DNA of 64,000 nucleotides from Propioniciclava coleopterorum (GCF_011393335.1 NZ_CP049865.1:1878722-1942721), one strand, 5' to 3'; positions 27,172 through 35,991 are shown, numbered from the stretch's first letter. Translations and numbers: made by a program. The notes: a model not told the origin generated them from the sequence alone.

Positions 27172-27241
27172 CGAGGTTCGCGCGCAGCAGCGGAGCGAGT
27201 TCGGCGCGCTCGATCACCTCATTCAGCTCCAGCGGGTGCGC
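27172..27241 (-). pseudogene. Remnant of a second ABC ATPase
   Basis: These 70 bp match 26621-26690 of the neighbouring ATPase gene at about 62 of 70 positions. In the same sense they encode HPLELNEVIERAELAPLLRAN, against HPLPLDEVIERAELAPLLRAN in the intact gene, then run into a stop. Flanking sequence (27018-27171) is less GC-rich than its neighbours and holds no gene. It is probably the scar of a deleted paralogue or of a recombination event. Confidence 0.55.
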
Positions 27242-27255
27242 AACCCGGCTGAAGG

Positions 27256-27821
27256 TCAGCCCATCGTGCGGTGGCCGTCGATCCCCTCGCGGATGATGTC
27301 GGCGTGGCCGGCGTGCTGGCTGATCTCGGCGAGCATGTGCAGCGCGACCCGGCGCACCGACCAGCTGACGCCCTGCTCGAACCAGGGCGCCTCGGGCACG
27401 GGTGGGCCAGGTCGAGGTCGGCTTCGGCGAGGACGGCCTCCGTCGCGGCCGCCACCTCGTGGATGCGCGCCCGCAGGACGTCCAGAGTCTCGTGATCGGC
27501 GAGCACGAAGCGGGTGTCCTCCCACTCGCTGCCGTCCCAGTCGCCGTCGTTCTCGGCGCCCTCCGCGGCGACGGCGTCCCAGTCGACGTCCGACTCGTAC
27601 ACCCCCGATCCGCCGAACGCCTCCGCCCCGGCGACGGCGAAGGCCATCCACTGCTCCTCGGTGTCGGCGACGTGCTTGAGGAGCGACGCGATCGTCAGCT
27701 GGCTGACGCTGCTGCGCGAGCGCGCCTGCTCGTCGGTCAGCCCGTCGGCCGTCTGCAGCAGGAAGCCGCGGTGGCGCCGCAGCGTCTCGATCAGGGCGGT
27801 GCGTTCGGGGGAGTCCGTCAT
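27256..27821 (-). CDS. DinB/DUF664 family protein (frameshifted in this sequence)
   Basis: A four-helix-bundle metal-binding protein of the DinB superfamily, which includes mycothiol- and bacillithiol-dependent enzymes. The first part, MTDSPERTALIETLRRHRGF...LLKHVADTEEQWM, contains the first metal histidine. After DLDLAHP the frame changes, and PEAPWFEQGVSWSVRRVALHML plus ISQHAGHADIIREGIDGH continue in the -1 frame. One missing base in the run near 27400-27404 restores a 188-residue protein with the full H...HxxxH metal set. An actinobacterial mycothiol-linked role is plausible but unproven. Confidence 0.75.
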
Positions 27822-28054
27822 CGGCTCGCCTTTCGGGTCGGAGGTGCGGTTCCGGGGCCGGGGTGGCCGCCCGCCGCGTGGCGGGGATCCGCCAGGAGGA
27901 ACGCTACGGCTCGGTCGGCCGCGGGCGGAACCCCTTCGGGCGCCCGGCGCGGCCGCCCAGCGCCGGGCCGAGCACCGCCCCAGCCGATTGAGCACCTGCT
28001 CGGCGCGCCTCCAGGCCGCCGCGGGCCGGCGGCGGAGGAAACCGGCAACAGCCC

Positions 28055-28060
28055 TAGGGT
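28055..28060 (+). promoter_or_regulatory. -10 element of the SUKH gene (leaderless)
   Basis: TAGGGT with a 7-nt spacer to the ATG at 28068. Confidence 0.45.
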
Positions 28061-28067
28061 GTGGGCC

Positions 28068-29078
28068 ATGGACCTGGCCTCCGCCCAACGCGACCTGCTC
28101 GCCACCGAACGCTGGGCCTGGCTCGGCGCCCACCTCCAACGCTGGTACGCCGCGCCGCTGACGGCCGGAGACGGCGAGGCGCCCGAGGCGATCGCGGCGG
28201 CCGAGCGGCGGGTCGGCGTCGCGTTCCCCGAAGCCCTGGTCGAGTGGTTCCTGCTCGTGGGCCGCCGGCTGCGGGCCGTCCAGGACGCGCCGCTGGCCTT
28301 GGACGCCGTCGCCGCCGAGGAGGGCGGGCTCGCGTTCTGGCAGGAGAACCAGGACGTGTGGACGCTCGCGGCGACTCCGGCCGGCGACACGGCGATCGAC
28401 GACGCGTCGTTCGCGTGGGCCGAGCCGCCGCTGGTCGCGGCGCTGGAGGGGATGCTCGCCTCCGATCTGATCGTGGGTGCCTGGTCCGGCGGCGGCCATG
28501 GCCCGCTGGGGCGCCTCGCCGACGGCGTCGTCGGCGGCGTGATCGTCGACGGGGAGCCGGACCTCGTGGCGGGCTACCCCGACCTGGGGCTCCCGGCCAA
28601 CCCGTTCTTCAGCGTCGGCGTCCGCGGGGACGCCGCCACGCTGCTGCGCTGCGACCCGGCCGGCGGCATGGGCCTGGAGTGGGCGGCCGCGACGCCGGAC
28701 GCCGTGGCGGCCCTGGACAAGGTGGTTCCCCTGGATCCGCCGGGCGGCGTTCACGTCGTGGCGGTCGCGTTCGAGGGGCTCGACCCCGACCTGCTCGGGC
28801 TGGTCACCGACGCACGCGGCATCCCGGACGCGGCGCGAGTAGCCCCGTGGCTCGGCGCCGCGGCCGGGCTGAGCACGGCCCGCGCGTCGCGGCCGACCCC
28901 CACGACGCCCGGGTCGGCGGTGTTCGAGTACGAGACGACCGAGCCCGACGCCCTCGTGGCGCGGCTCGCGTCCGGGATCGAGGGTCCGCTGCGGGCACAC
29001 CTGACCGTTGCGCGCCGCCCGGAGCGGATCGGCACGTTCACGCGCGTCTTCCCCGATCCCGGACGCCGCTGGCCCTGA
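28068..29078 (+). CDS. SMI1/KNR4 (SUKH)-like protein
   Basis: 336 residues. Residues 18-70, with AAERRVGVAFPEALVEWFLLVGR, match the start of the SUKH fold, in which a short helix and the pattern hPxxhxxhhxxxxG recur. The middle (EGGLAFWQENQDVWTL) has the typical W/F-rich strand region of SMI1 domains. The C-terminal third is unrecognised. SUKH proteins include immunity proteins against polymorphic toxins, but no toxin gene is adjacent, so function stays open. The ATG choice is supported by a leaderless -10. Confidence 0.65.
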   Translation: MDLASAQRDLLATERWAWLGAHLQRWYAAPLTAGDGEAPEAIAAAERRVGVAFPEALVEWFLLVGRRLRAVQDAPLALDAVAAEEGGLAFWQENQDVWTLAATPAGDTAIDDASFAWAEPPLVAALEGMLASDLIVGAWSGGGHGPLGRLADGVVGGVIVDGEPDLVAGYPDLGLPANPFFSVGVRGDAATLLRCDPAGGMGLEWAAATPDAVAALDKVVPLDPPGGVHVVAVAFEGLDPDLLGLVTDARGIPDAARVAPWLGAAAGLSTARASRPTPTTPGSAVFEYETTEPDALVARLASGIEGPLRAHLTVARRPERIGTFTRVFPDPGRRWP

Positions 29079-29171
29079 GCCCGGACGCCGCCGGCCCTGC
29101 TGAGCGGGCCAGGGACGCCGAACGCCGCGTCAGTCCCCCACGCCGCCTCCCGGGGCGCCGCGCGCGGTCGG

Positions 29172-30194
29172 TCAGCGCCAGCCCAGCGCGGGCGCGACCT
29201 CGGTGAGGATCGACTCGATCACGTGGGTGTTGTACGCCACGCCCAACTGGTTGGGGACGGTGAGCAGGAGCGTGTCCGCGGCGGCGATCGCCTCGTCCTG
29301 CGCGAGTTCGGCGATCAGGACGTCCGGCTCGGCGGCGTACGAGCGTCCGAAGATGGCCTGACCGGAGTCGATGAAGCCGACCTGGTCGCTCGCGTCGCGG
29401 TTGACCCCGAAGTAGCGGCGGTCCTCGTCGGTGGTGAGCGCGAAGATGGACCGACTCACCGACACGCGCGGCTCGCGCTGCCAGCCGGCGTCCTTCCACG
29501 CCTGCCGGAACAGGTCGATCTGCTTGCGCTGCTGCACGTGGAACGGCTCGTCGCTCTCGTGGTCCTTCAGGGTGGAGCTCATCAGGTTCATGCCCAGCTT
29601 GGCGGCCCACTGCGCGGTCGCGTTGGAGCCGGCGCCCCACCAGATCCGGTCGCGCAGCCCGGGGGACTGCGGCTGGATGCCGAGCGGGCCGGGGTGCGGG
29701 TTGGGGAACATCGGACGCGGATTCGGCTCGGCGAACACGGCGCCGTCGATCACCTGGAGCATCACCTCGGTGTTGCGCCGGGCGACGTCGGCCATGGTCT
29801 CGCCCTCGGGGGCGGCGTAGCCGAAGTAGGAGAAGCCGTCGATCACCTGCTCGGGCGAGCCCCGGCTCACGCCGAGCTCGAGGCGTCCGTCGGCGATCAG
29901 GTCGGCCGCGGCGGCGTTCTCGGCGAACATCATCGGGTTCTCGTAGCGCATGTCGATGACGCCGGTGCCGATCTCGATGCGGGACGTCCGCGCGCCGATG
30001 GCGGCCAGCAGCGGGAACGGCGACCCGAGCTGGTGGGCGAAGTGGTGAACGCGGAAGTAGGCGCCGTCGGCCCCGATCTCCTCGGCGGCGACGGCCAGGT
30101 CGATGGACTGGTGCAGCACGTCGGACGCCGACCGCGTCCCCGACTGCGGGTGGTCGCTCCAGTGCCCGAACGACAGGAAGCCGATCTTCTTCAT
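29172..30194 (-). CDS. LLM-class (luciferase-like) flavin-dependent oxidoreductase
   Basis: A 340-residue TIM-barrel monooxygenase of the bacterial luciferase superfamily. GFLSFGHWSDH at the N-terminus, AAEEIGADGAYFRVHHFAHQL, IEIGTGVIDMRYENPMMFAE and GRLELGVSRGSPEQVIDGF are the conserved blocks. FMN or F420 could be the cofactor. The actinobacterial context allows both and the sequence does not decide. The ATG at 30194 has a -10 hexamer TATTGT 6 nt upstream (30201-30206), so the mRNA is probably leaderless. It is monocistronic. Confidence 0.9.
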   Translation of the reverse strand: MKKIGFLSFGHWSDHPQSGTRSASDVLHQSIDLAVAAEEIGADGAYFRVHHFAHQLGSPFPLLAAIGARTSRIEIGTGVIDMRYENPMMFAENAAAADLIADGRLELGVSRGSPEQVIDGFSYFGYAAPEGETMADVARRNTEVMLQVIDGAVFAEPNPRPMFPNPHPGPLGIQPQSPGLRDRIWWGAGSNATAQWAAKLGMNLMSSTLKDHESDEPFHVQQRKQIDLFRQAWKDAGWQREPRVSVSRSIFALTTDEDRRYFGVNRDASDQVGFIDSGQAIFGRSYAAEPDVLIAELAQDEAIAAADTLLLTVPNQLGVAYNTHVIESILTEVAPALGWR

Positions 30195-30284
30195 GCCAGA
30201 ACAATAGGCGTCGCGGTGCGCGCGCCGACCTCCCGGCCTCCCTGGCGGGCGGCGCGGTCGGCGGCGTTCGGCCTCGTCGGGACC

Positions 30285-30318
30285 GCTTCCCCGACGCGGT
30301 TCCTCTCGTCGGGGAAGC
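30285..30318 (-). terminator. Terminator hairpin after the haemoglobin gene
   Basis: Arms GCTTCCCCGACG (30285-30296) and CGTCGGGGAAGC (30307-30318) are perfect complements around a 10-nt loop. They abut the stop codon of the haemoglobin gene. Confidence 0.7.
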
Positions 30319-30716
30319 TACTCGAACCGGTTGATCATGAACTGGGCAGCCCGCACCAGGTACTCGCGCAGTTCGGCGTCCTCGGGTTCGGGCAGATCCA
30401 GGGAGTCGACGGCGGCGAGCATGTGGGTGACCCAGCGGTCCCGCTGGTCGGGGGTGACGGCGAAGGGCGCGTGCCGCATCCGCAGCCGCGGGTGGCCGCG
30501 GGTCTCCTGATAGGTCTTCGGCCCGCCCCAGTACTGCTCCAGGAACAGCCGCAGACGGTCGGACGCCGGCCCGAGATCCTCCTCGGGGTACATCGCCCGC
30601 AGCGTCGGGTCGCCCGCAACGCCCTCGTAGAACCGGTCGACGAGGGCCTTGAACGTCGGCGCGCCGCCGACGCGCTCGTAGAAACTGGGGAGGTCCTGGG
30701 TGGTCACGCCGTCCAT
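30318..30716 (-). CDS. glbO: Group II truncated haemoglobin
   Basis: A 132-residue 2-over-2 globin. SFYERVGGAPTFKALVDRFYEGV covers helices A-B. YWGGPKTYQETRGHPRLRMRHAPFAV contains the proximal histidine region and the TrHbO-type YWGGP signature. The C-terminal helix is MLAAVDSLDL...YLVRAAQFMINRF. These proteins bind O2 and other haem ligands and are linked to oxidative or nitrosative protection and respiration. The ATG is at 30716. It stands alone, with a terminator immediately after the stop. Confidence 0.93.
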   Translation of the reverse strand: MDGVTTQDLPSFYERVGGAPTFKALVDRFYEGVAGDPTLRAMYPEEDLGPASDRLRLFLEQYWGGPKTYQETRGHPRLRMRHAPFAVTPDQRDRWVTHMLAAVDSLDLPEPEDAELREYLVRAAQFMINRFE

Positions 30717-30754
30717 GCTGCCACCCGCGGCGTCCCCGACGCGGGCGGGGAAGC

Positions 30755-30790
30755 CGAACGGGCGCGGACGTCACCGCCCGCGCCCGTTCG
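30755..30790 (-). terminator. Terminator hairpin after the AbgT gene
   Basis: Arms CGAACGGGCGCG (30755-30766) and CGCGCCCGTTCG (30779-30790) are perfect complements around a 12-nt loop, 9 bp past the AbgT stop. Confidence 0.7.
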
Positions 30791-30798
30791 ACGGGAGA

Positions 30799-32424
30799 TC
30801 AGCGCAGCGTCTCGATGAAGATGTCGTTGCCCGGACCCAGCGGCAGGCCGGCGAAGTAGTAGATCGCCAGCACGCCCAGCCACAGCAGCCAGAACGGCAC
30901 CACGAACGGGAGCATGCCCGACATCAGGTTGCCGAAGCCCGCGTTGGGGATGTAGCGCCGCAGGTACGTGAGCAGCACGATCATGTACGGGTTCATCGGG
31001 GTGATGACCTGCGTGGCGGAGTCGCCCACCCGGAACGCCGCCTGCACGAAGGCCGGCTCGAGCCCGACCAAGCCGAACATCGGGACGAACACCGCCGCCA
31101 TGATCGTCCACATCGACGAGCCCGAGATGATGAACAGGTTCAGCACCGAACACAGCATCACGAACAGGATGATGACGCCGAAGCCGGTCAACCCGGACGC
31201 CTTCAGGCCGTCCGCGCCGGCGACCGCGATCCACGAGCCGATGCCCGACCAGTTGAACAGCGCGATGAACTGGCCCATCACGAACGCGAGCACCAGGAAC
31301 GGGATCATGTCCTTCAGCGCCAGCCCCATCAGCTGCGGGACGGCGTTGAACCCCTTGATGGAGCCCGACGTCTTGCCGTAGAGGAAGCCGCCGACGGCGA
31401 ACAGCACGAACACGATGAAGACGATGGAGTTCAGCAGCGGCGAGCGCGGCAGGAACTCGCCCTCGGCGTTGCGCCATGGCGAGAACGGGACCAGCACGGC
31501 CGCCAGGATCACCAGCCCGGTGATCAGGACGCCCCAGCCGCCGAACTTGAGCCCCCGACGTTCGGCGTCGGTCAGCTCGTGCCCCACGGCCTCGTTGGTG
31601 TCGACGGTGACCTCGACGCCGTCGTCGTCGATGGTCAGCACGCTGTCACCGCTCGACTCGACTTCGGCGTCGGAGATGCCCTGGCGGACCAGACGCGGCT
31701 CGATGATCTTTTCGATGATGAAGCCGGCAGCGATCGACAGCACGATCGAGGAGACCACGTTGAAGTAGTAGTTCGACACCGGGTTCACCGGGGCGGCGGC
31801 CGCCGCGACCGTCGGCACCGACGGCAGCACGGCGTTGGTGATGCCCGCGAACAGGGCGTCCAGCGAGGTGGGCACGATCGACGTCGAGTAGCCGGCGCCC
31901 GCGGCCGCGAAGCCGCCCAGCAGGCCGGCGACGGGGGAGCGTCCGACCGCCTTGAAGGCCATCGCGGCCAGCGGCGGCAGGATGACGAACACCGAGTCGG
32001 CCATGATCGAGCCGACGACGCCGAGGAAGCCCACCATGTAGGGCAGCAGCCAGCGGGGTGCGGAGCCGATCGCGGCGCGGATGGCGGCCGACAGGAAGCC
32101 CGTCTTCTCGGCGATGCCGATCGCGAGCAGGATCGGCAGCACCGTCACCAGGGGCGGGAAGCCGACGTAGTTCTGGCCGATGTTCGAGGTGAACCACGCC
32201 AGGCCCTCACCGGTGAACAGGCCCTTGACGACGGTGGCGTCCTTCGCGCCCGGCACCTGCACGGTGACGCCGGCCAGCGCGGCCGCCGTCCCGACGACGC
32301 CGACGATGAGGAACAGCCAGATGAAGAGGTTGAACGGCTGGGGCAGCTTGTTGCCGGCCCGCTCGAGCGCCGAGAGCAGTTTGTCGCTCCGCGTGGGTTC
32401 GGCCGTGGCGGTTGAGTTGGTCAC
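30799..32424 (-). CDS. AbgT-family transporter
   Basis: 541 residues with about 11-13 membrane segments. The N-terminus (LERAGNKLPQPFNLFIWLFL) and IMADSVFVILPPLAAMAFKAVGRSPVAGL are AbgT signatures. The C-terminal half has SSMWTIMAAVFVPMFGLVG and VGDSATQVITPMNPYMIVLL. Family members import p-aminobenzoyl-glutamate or export antimetabolites such as sulfonamides, driven by the proton gradient. The adjacent M20 amidohydrolase favours p-aminobenzoyl-glutamate uptake. The GTG at 32424 is preceded by AAGGAG. Confidence 0.93.
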   Translation of the reverse strand: MTNSTATAEPTRSDKLLSALERAGNKLPQPFNLFIWLFLIVGVVGTAAALAGVTVQVPGAKDATVVKGLFTGEGLAWFTSNIGQNYVGFPPLVTVLPILLAIGIAEKTGFLSAAIRAAIGSAPRWLLPYMVGFLGVVGSIMADSVFVILPPLAAMAFKAVGRSPVAGLLGGFAAAGAGYSTSIVPTSLDALFAGITNAVLPSVPTVAAAAAPVNPVSNYYFNVVSSIVLSIAAGFIIEKIIEPRLVRQGISDAEVESSGDSVLTIDDDGVEVTVDTNEAVGHELTDAERRGLKFGGWGVLITGLVILAAVLVPFSPWRNAEGEFLPRSPLLNSIVFIVFVLFAVGGFLYGKTSGSIKGFNAVPQLMGLALKDMIPFLVLAFVMGQFIALFNWSGIGSWIAVAGADGLKASGLTGFGVIILFVMLCSVLNLFIISGSSMWTIMAAVFVPMFGLVGLEPAFVQAAFRVGDSATQVITPMNPYMIVLLTYLRRYIPNAGFGNLMSGMLPFVVPFWLLWLGVLAIYYFAGLPLGPGNDIFIETLR

Positions 32425-32535
32425 GTGATGCTCCTTCCCTGGGGGTGCCCGGGTGGTGTTGCAGGTCGTGGTCGGTCGTGTGGTCGGCGTGGCGCCGCGC
32501 GCCGGTGCGCGGCGCCGGGAGTGATCCTCTCGTGT

Positions 32536-33885
32536 CTACTGCGGCTCGGGGAACAGGTGGTCCACATCCATGACGCCGCCGGCGGCCGCGAAGTCCTCGG
32601 CGACGGCGCGGGCCAGGTCGTCGTCGACCAGGAAGTCCAGCGCGGTCGCCGCGAGGCCGTAGGCCCCGTCGCCGATGCCCGTCAGGGCGAACTCGGACGC
32701 CGCGGCCTCGGCGAAGTCACGGGTGTGCAGCGCGGCGTTCTCGTCGGCGATCTTGAGCAGCGGGTGGATGCCCGGGACGCGGACGCTGACGTTGCCGAAG
32801 TCCGTGGACGCGGCGATCGTCTCCGGGACGACGCCCAGAGGAAGGGACCGGCGTCCTCGCTCGCCCTGGGCCAGCGCCCAACGCTCGGTCAGGGGGCCGT
32901 TGCTGCGCACCGGCAGCGACGGCGGGTGCTGGTCCCACGCGATCTCGACGCCGACGCCGGCCATGGTCGCCGCGCCGACCGCCAGGTCGTGGACGCGCTG
33001 GGACAGGTCGACCAGCGTCTCGGCGAACTTCGAGCGGACGTACACGTCGACGACGGCCTTCTCGGGGATGATCGACGCCCGCGTCCCGCCCTGGGTGATG
33101 ACGGCGTGGACGCGATCCACCGGGATCATCTGCTGCCGCAGCAGCCCGATCCCCGTGTAGAACAGGGTCGCGGCGTCCAGGGCGTTGCGGCCCATGAAGG
33201 GTTCGGCGGACGCGTGGGCGGCCCGCCCCGTGTAGGTGATCGTCAGGGTGCGGCGTCCCAGCCACACCTGGTCGGCGACGTCGTAGCCGTACGGGTGCAG
33301 CATGATCGCGGCGTCCAGGCCCTCGAAGGCACCCTCGCGCGCCATGTACTCCTTGCCGGTGTGGCCCTCCTCGCCGGGCGTCCCCAGCAGCACCACGCGT
33401 CCGGAGAAGGCGTCGGGACGCCGCCCGGCCAGCCGGTGCAGCGCCAGGAACGCGCCGACCCCCGTGGCGCAGATGATGTTGTGCCCGCACGCGTGCCCGA
33501 TGTCGGGCAGCGCGTCGTACTCGGCCAGCACCGCGATCGTGCGTCCGCCCTCGCCCGCGGTGAACTCCGCGTGCACGGCGGTGTCGCGCCCGAACGCGCC
33601 GACCTCGGCGTCCAGGCCCTCCGCGCGCACCAGGGCGGCGACACGTTCCGCGGACCGGGTCTCCTCGAAGGCGGTCTCGGGGTCGCCGTGCAGGGCGAGC
33701 GCGAGCGCGCGCAGGGGCTCCTGGAGGGCGGCGACGTCGGCGGCCAGCTCCTCCCGCAGGTCGTCGGGGGCGCCCGGGTGCGGCGAGGTGATGGGGGCCG
33801 CCGTCGCCGTGCGCTCGGCCGTGTCGGCGGCCAGTTCCTCGGAGAAGAACGGCGAGGGGACGGTGGGGGAACTCGGGTGGGACAT
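32536..33885 (-). CDS. M20-family amidohydrolase (AbgB-like)
   Basis: A 449-residue metallo-amidase. The dinuclear metal motif is AEYDALPDIGHACGHN, and the acidic catalytic region is GTPGEEGHTGKEYM. A dimerisation domain runs from about residue 215 (RAAHASAEPFMGRNALDAA) and the last ligand motif is ASTDFGNVS. With the AbgT gene 111 bp downstream it probably cleaves p-aminobenzoyl-glutamate, recycling folate breakdown products. Other N-acyl amino acids are possible substrates. The first 40 residues are an unusual Ser/Pro/Ala-rich extension, so the true start may be later than the ATG at 33885. Confidence 0.88.
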   Translation of the reverse strand: MSHPSSPTVPSPFFSEELAADTAERTATAAPITSPHPGAPDDLREELAADVAALQEPLRALALALHGDPETAFEETRSAERVAALVRAEGLDAEVGAFGRDTAVHAEFTAGEGGRTIAVLAEYDALPDIGHACGHNIICATGVGAFLALHRLAGRRPDAFSGRVVLLGTPGEEGHTGKEYMAREGAFEGLDAAIMLHPYGYDVADQVWLGRRTLTITYTGRAAHASAEPFMGRNALDAATLFYTGIGLLRQQMIPVDRVHAVITQGGTRASIIPEKAVVDVYVRSKFAETLVDLSQRVHDLAVGAATMAGVGVEIAWDQHPPSLPVRSNGPLTERWALAQGERGRRSLPLGVVPETIAASTDFGNVSVRVPGIHPLLKIADENAALHTRDFAEAAASEFALTGIGDGAYGLAATALDFLVDDDLARAVAEDFAAAGGVMDVDHLFPEPQ

Positions 33886-34012
33886 GGTCGAGACCCTAGC
33901 AATGCGCCGTTTTGGACGCCTCGGGGTGCCGGTGGGGCCGGCGCTTCCGGGCGCGGGAGGGGAGCCCGGCCGCGGCGTCCGGGCGGATTGGGGCAGGCGG
34001 GGCGGGGTCCGG

Positions 34013-34018
34013 TAGTCT
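34013..34018 (+). promoter_or_regulatory. Promoter -10 of the rpsF operon
   Basis: TAGTCT, with a TTGGGG -35 candidate at 33988-33993. The spacing is 19 bp. The predicted leader is about 85 nt and ends in a strong AGAGGAGGTGGG ribosome site. Confidence 0.5.
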
Positions 34019-34111
34019 GGTCGGTGGACCGCTCTGCGCGCGTCCGTGCAGTGAACCCTCCTGCCCCGGGAAAGACCCGTGGCCGCTAGTCCAGAGGAGG
34101 TGGGAAATCAC

Positions 34112-34405
34112 ATGCGCAAGTACGAGATCATGGTGATCGTCTCCCCCGACGTCGATGACCGTCAGGTCGCCGGCATCGTGGAGAAGCCGCTCGAAGGCCT
34201 CAAGGCCGCCGGTGGCACCGTCGACAACGTCGACCTGTGGGGCCGTCGTCGCCTCGCTTACGACATCCAGAAGCAGTCCGAGGGCATCTACGCGGTGCTC
34301 GAGGTGACTGCCGAGCCGGACGTCGTCAAGGAGCTCGACCGCCAGTACACGCTCAACGAGCAGATCATGCGGACGAAGGTCATCCGCCCCGACCTGCACA
34401 AGTGA
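34112..34405 (+). CDS. rpsF: 30S ribosomal protein S6
   Basis: 97 residues, the normal S6 size. MRKYEIMVIVSPDVDD starts the ferredoxin-like fold, and WGRRRLAYDIQKQSEGIYAV and RQYTLNEQIMRTKVIRPD are conserved. It binds S18 in the 30S platform. The frame is open 11 codons further upstream, but the ATG at 34112 has the strong AGGAGG site and the canonical first residues. It heads rpsF-ssb-rpsR-rplI. Confidence 0.97.
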   Translation: MRKYEIMVIVSPDVDDRQVAGIVEKPLEGLKAAGGTVDNVDLWGRRRLAYDIQKQSEGIYAVLEVTAEPDVVKELDRQYTLNEQIMRTKVIRPDLHK

Positions 34406-34534
34406 GGTCGTTCTCCCCAGATTGTCGTCGGGACCTCGTGTTTGTCGGTCCCGCCTGACAGGCTGGAGGAGTAGCGGACGCCTCGTGCGTCCGGCCTCAT
34501 CATCAACGTCCGACCGAATCGGAGATCTGAACCA

Positions 34535-35067
34535 ATGGCTGGCGAAACCATCATCACGCTCGTGGGCAACCTGACGGCTGACCCCGAGCTCCGCTTCACC
34601 CCGTCCGGGGCGCCGGTGGCCAACTTCACCGTCGCCTCCACTCCTCGCACGTTCGACCGAACGACGAGCGAATGGAAGGACGGGGACGCCATGTTCATCA
34701 ACTGCTCGGTGTGGCGGCAGGCCGCGGAGAACGCGGCCGAAACCCTCACCAAGGGCATGCGCGTCATCGTGCAGGGCCGGCTCAAGAGCCGCTCCTACGA
34801 GACGCGCGAGGGTGAGCGTCGCACCGTGTTCGAGATCGAGGTCGACGAGGTCGGTCCCTCCCTGCGTTACGCGACCGCCAAGGTCAACCGCACCAGCGGT
34901 GGCGGCGGCGGTGGCTACAGCCAGCAGGGCGGCTCCGGTGGTGGCGACAACTGGTCGTCCAACCAGGGCCAGGGAGGCGGCGGCGGTTACGGCGGCGGGG
35001 GCAACAGCAACCGTCCGCCGGTCAACGACCCTGGGCCTCGGCCCAGAGCGACGAACCTCCGTTCTGA
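34535..35067 (+). CDS. ssb: Single-stranded DNA-binding protein (C-terminus frameshifted in this sequence)
   Basis: The OB-fold domain spans residues 1-115 ([40 protein letters not shown]) and is followed by a Gly/Asn/Gln-rich tail. The essential acidic tip that recruits repair and replication partners is missing in the open frame, which after VNDP reads PRPRATNL and runs on to 35146 into rpsR. In the -1 frame the same DNA gives [11 protein letters not shown] and a stop at 35065-35067. One missing base near 35028-35033 therefore restores a normal 177-residue SSB. This is the clearest single case of an indel artefact here. Confidence 0.93.
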
Positions 35068-35129
35068 TCCCACCCGTTCCACCCACGTCATTCCGGCACT
35101 GAGCCGGGCTCCAGGAAGAGAGCACCACA

Positions 35130-35366
35130 ATGGCCCCACAGCGTAAGCCTGTGAACAAGAAGAAGATCGCCCCGGTGAAGTCGATCAAGATCGGCACCAT
35201 CGACTACAAGGACACCGCGACCCTGCGGAAGTTCATCTCCGAGCGCGGGAAGATCCGCGCCCGTCGGGTGACCGGCCTGTCCGTGCAGGAGCAGCGCAAG
35301 GTCGCGATCGCGATCAAGAACGCGCGTGAGCTCGCCCTGCTGCCGTACACGTCGAACGCGCGCTGA
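35130..35366 (+). CDS. rpsR: 30S ribosomal protein S18
   Basis: 78 residues. The basic N-terminus and the core [54 protein letters not shown] are canonical S18. I see no CxxC zinc-type motif, so it is the cysteine-free form. The ATG at 35130 follows GGAAGAG. It pairs with S6 encoded upstream. Confidence 0.97.
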   Translation: MAPQRKPVNKKKIAPVKSIKIGTIDYKDTATLRKFISERGKIRARRVTGLSVQEQRKVAIAIKNARELALLPYTSNAR

Positions 35367-35380
35367 GAAAGGAAGCTGAC

Positions 35381-35827
35381 ATGAAGCTCATCCTCACCGC
35401 CGCGGTCGACCACCTCGGCATCGCCGGCGACATCGTCGAGGTCAAGGACGGCTACGGCCGAAACTACCTCCTGCCCCGCGGCTTCGCGATCCGTTGGACG
35501 CGCGGCGCCGAGAAGCAGATCGAGGGCATCAACCGTGCCCGCGAGGCCCGCACGGTCCGCGACAACGAGCACGCCTCCGAACTGCGCACGCAGCTCGAGG
35601 GCCTCGAGGTCCAGGTCCCCGCCCGCGTCTCCGACGAGGGCAAGCTGTTCGGCGCCGTCACCGCCGCCGACATCGCCTCGGCGATCAAGAAGGCCAACGG
35701 TCCCGCCGTCGACAGGCGCAACGTCGTCATCAGCAAGCCGATCAAGACGGTCGGCGAGCACAAGGTCGGCGTGAAGCTGACCGACGCCGTCACCGCGCAC
35801 GTCCCGGTCAAGGTCGTCGCTGCCTGA
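35381..35827 (+). CDS. rplI: 50S ribosomal protein L9
   Basis: 148 residues. The N-terminal domain has MKLILTAAVDHLGIAGDIVEVKDGYGRNYLLPRG. The long central helix and C-terminal domain (LFGAVTAADIASAIKK, VGEHKVGVKLTDAV) complete the normal L9 length. A GAAAGGAAG ribosome site precedes the ATG. It is the last gene of the operon, with a long terminator hairpin 17 bp past the stop. Confidence 0.97.
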   Translation: MKLILTAAVDHLGIAGDIVEVKDGYGRNYLLPRGFAIRWTRGAEKQIEGINRAREARTVRDNEHASELRTQLEGLEVQVPARVSDEGKLFGAVTAADIASAIKKANGPAVDRRNVVISKPIKTVGEHKVGVKLTDAVTAHVPVKVVAA

Positions 35828-35843
35828 TCCTCACCGATCACCG

Positions 35844-35878
35844 CGAACGCCGGTCACCCTGAGGGTGGCCGGCGTTCG
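35844..35878 (+). terminator. Terminator hairpin after rplI
   Basis: A 16-bp stem of CGAACGCCGGTCACCC (35844-35859) with GGGTGGCCGGCGTTCG (35863-35878), one G-T pair and a very short loop. There is no U-tract. Confidence 0.8.
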
Positions 35879-35959
35879 TGCGTCACGGGCCGGTCGCCCT
35901 CGGGGTCGGCCGTCCGGCGGGCCGCCGGCCCTGGGGCCGCACGCCCCTGCACCGGCTCC

Positions 35960-35991
35960 GACCCCCAGGGGCGGCGACCCCCAGGGGCGGC
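35960..35991. repeat. Two 16-bp direct repeats
   Basis: GACCCCCAGGGGCGGC occurs twice head to tail (35960-35975, 35976-35991) with no mismatch. It lies in the 352-bp rplI-nhaD gap, which has no credible gene. Confidence 0.8.

Noticed and set aside
29089-29114. Terminator between the SUKH and LLM genes
   Set aside because: Only two alternative 5-bp stems (GGCCC/GGGCC or CCCTG/CAGGG); too weak to call.
34025-34111. S6:S18-binding leader RNA in front of rpsF
   Set aside because: The leader could fold (CCCCGGG and nearby segments), but I could not identify the conserved motif with confidence.
35065-35146. Extended SSB C-terminus overlapping rpsR
   Set aside because: The -1 frame gives the canonical DEPPF tip and stop at 35067, so the long tail is an indel effect.
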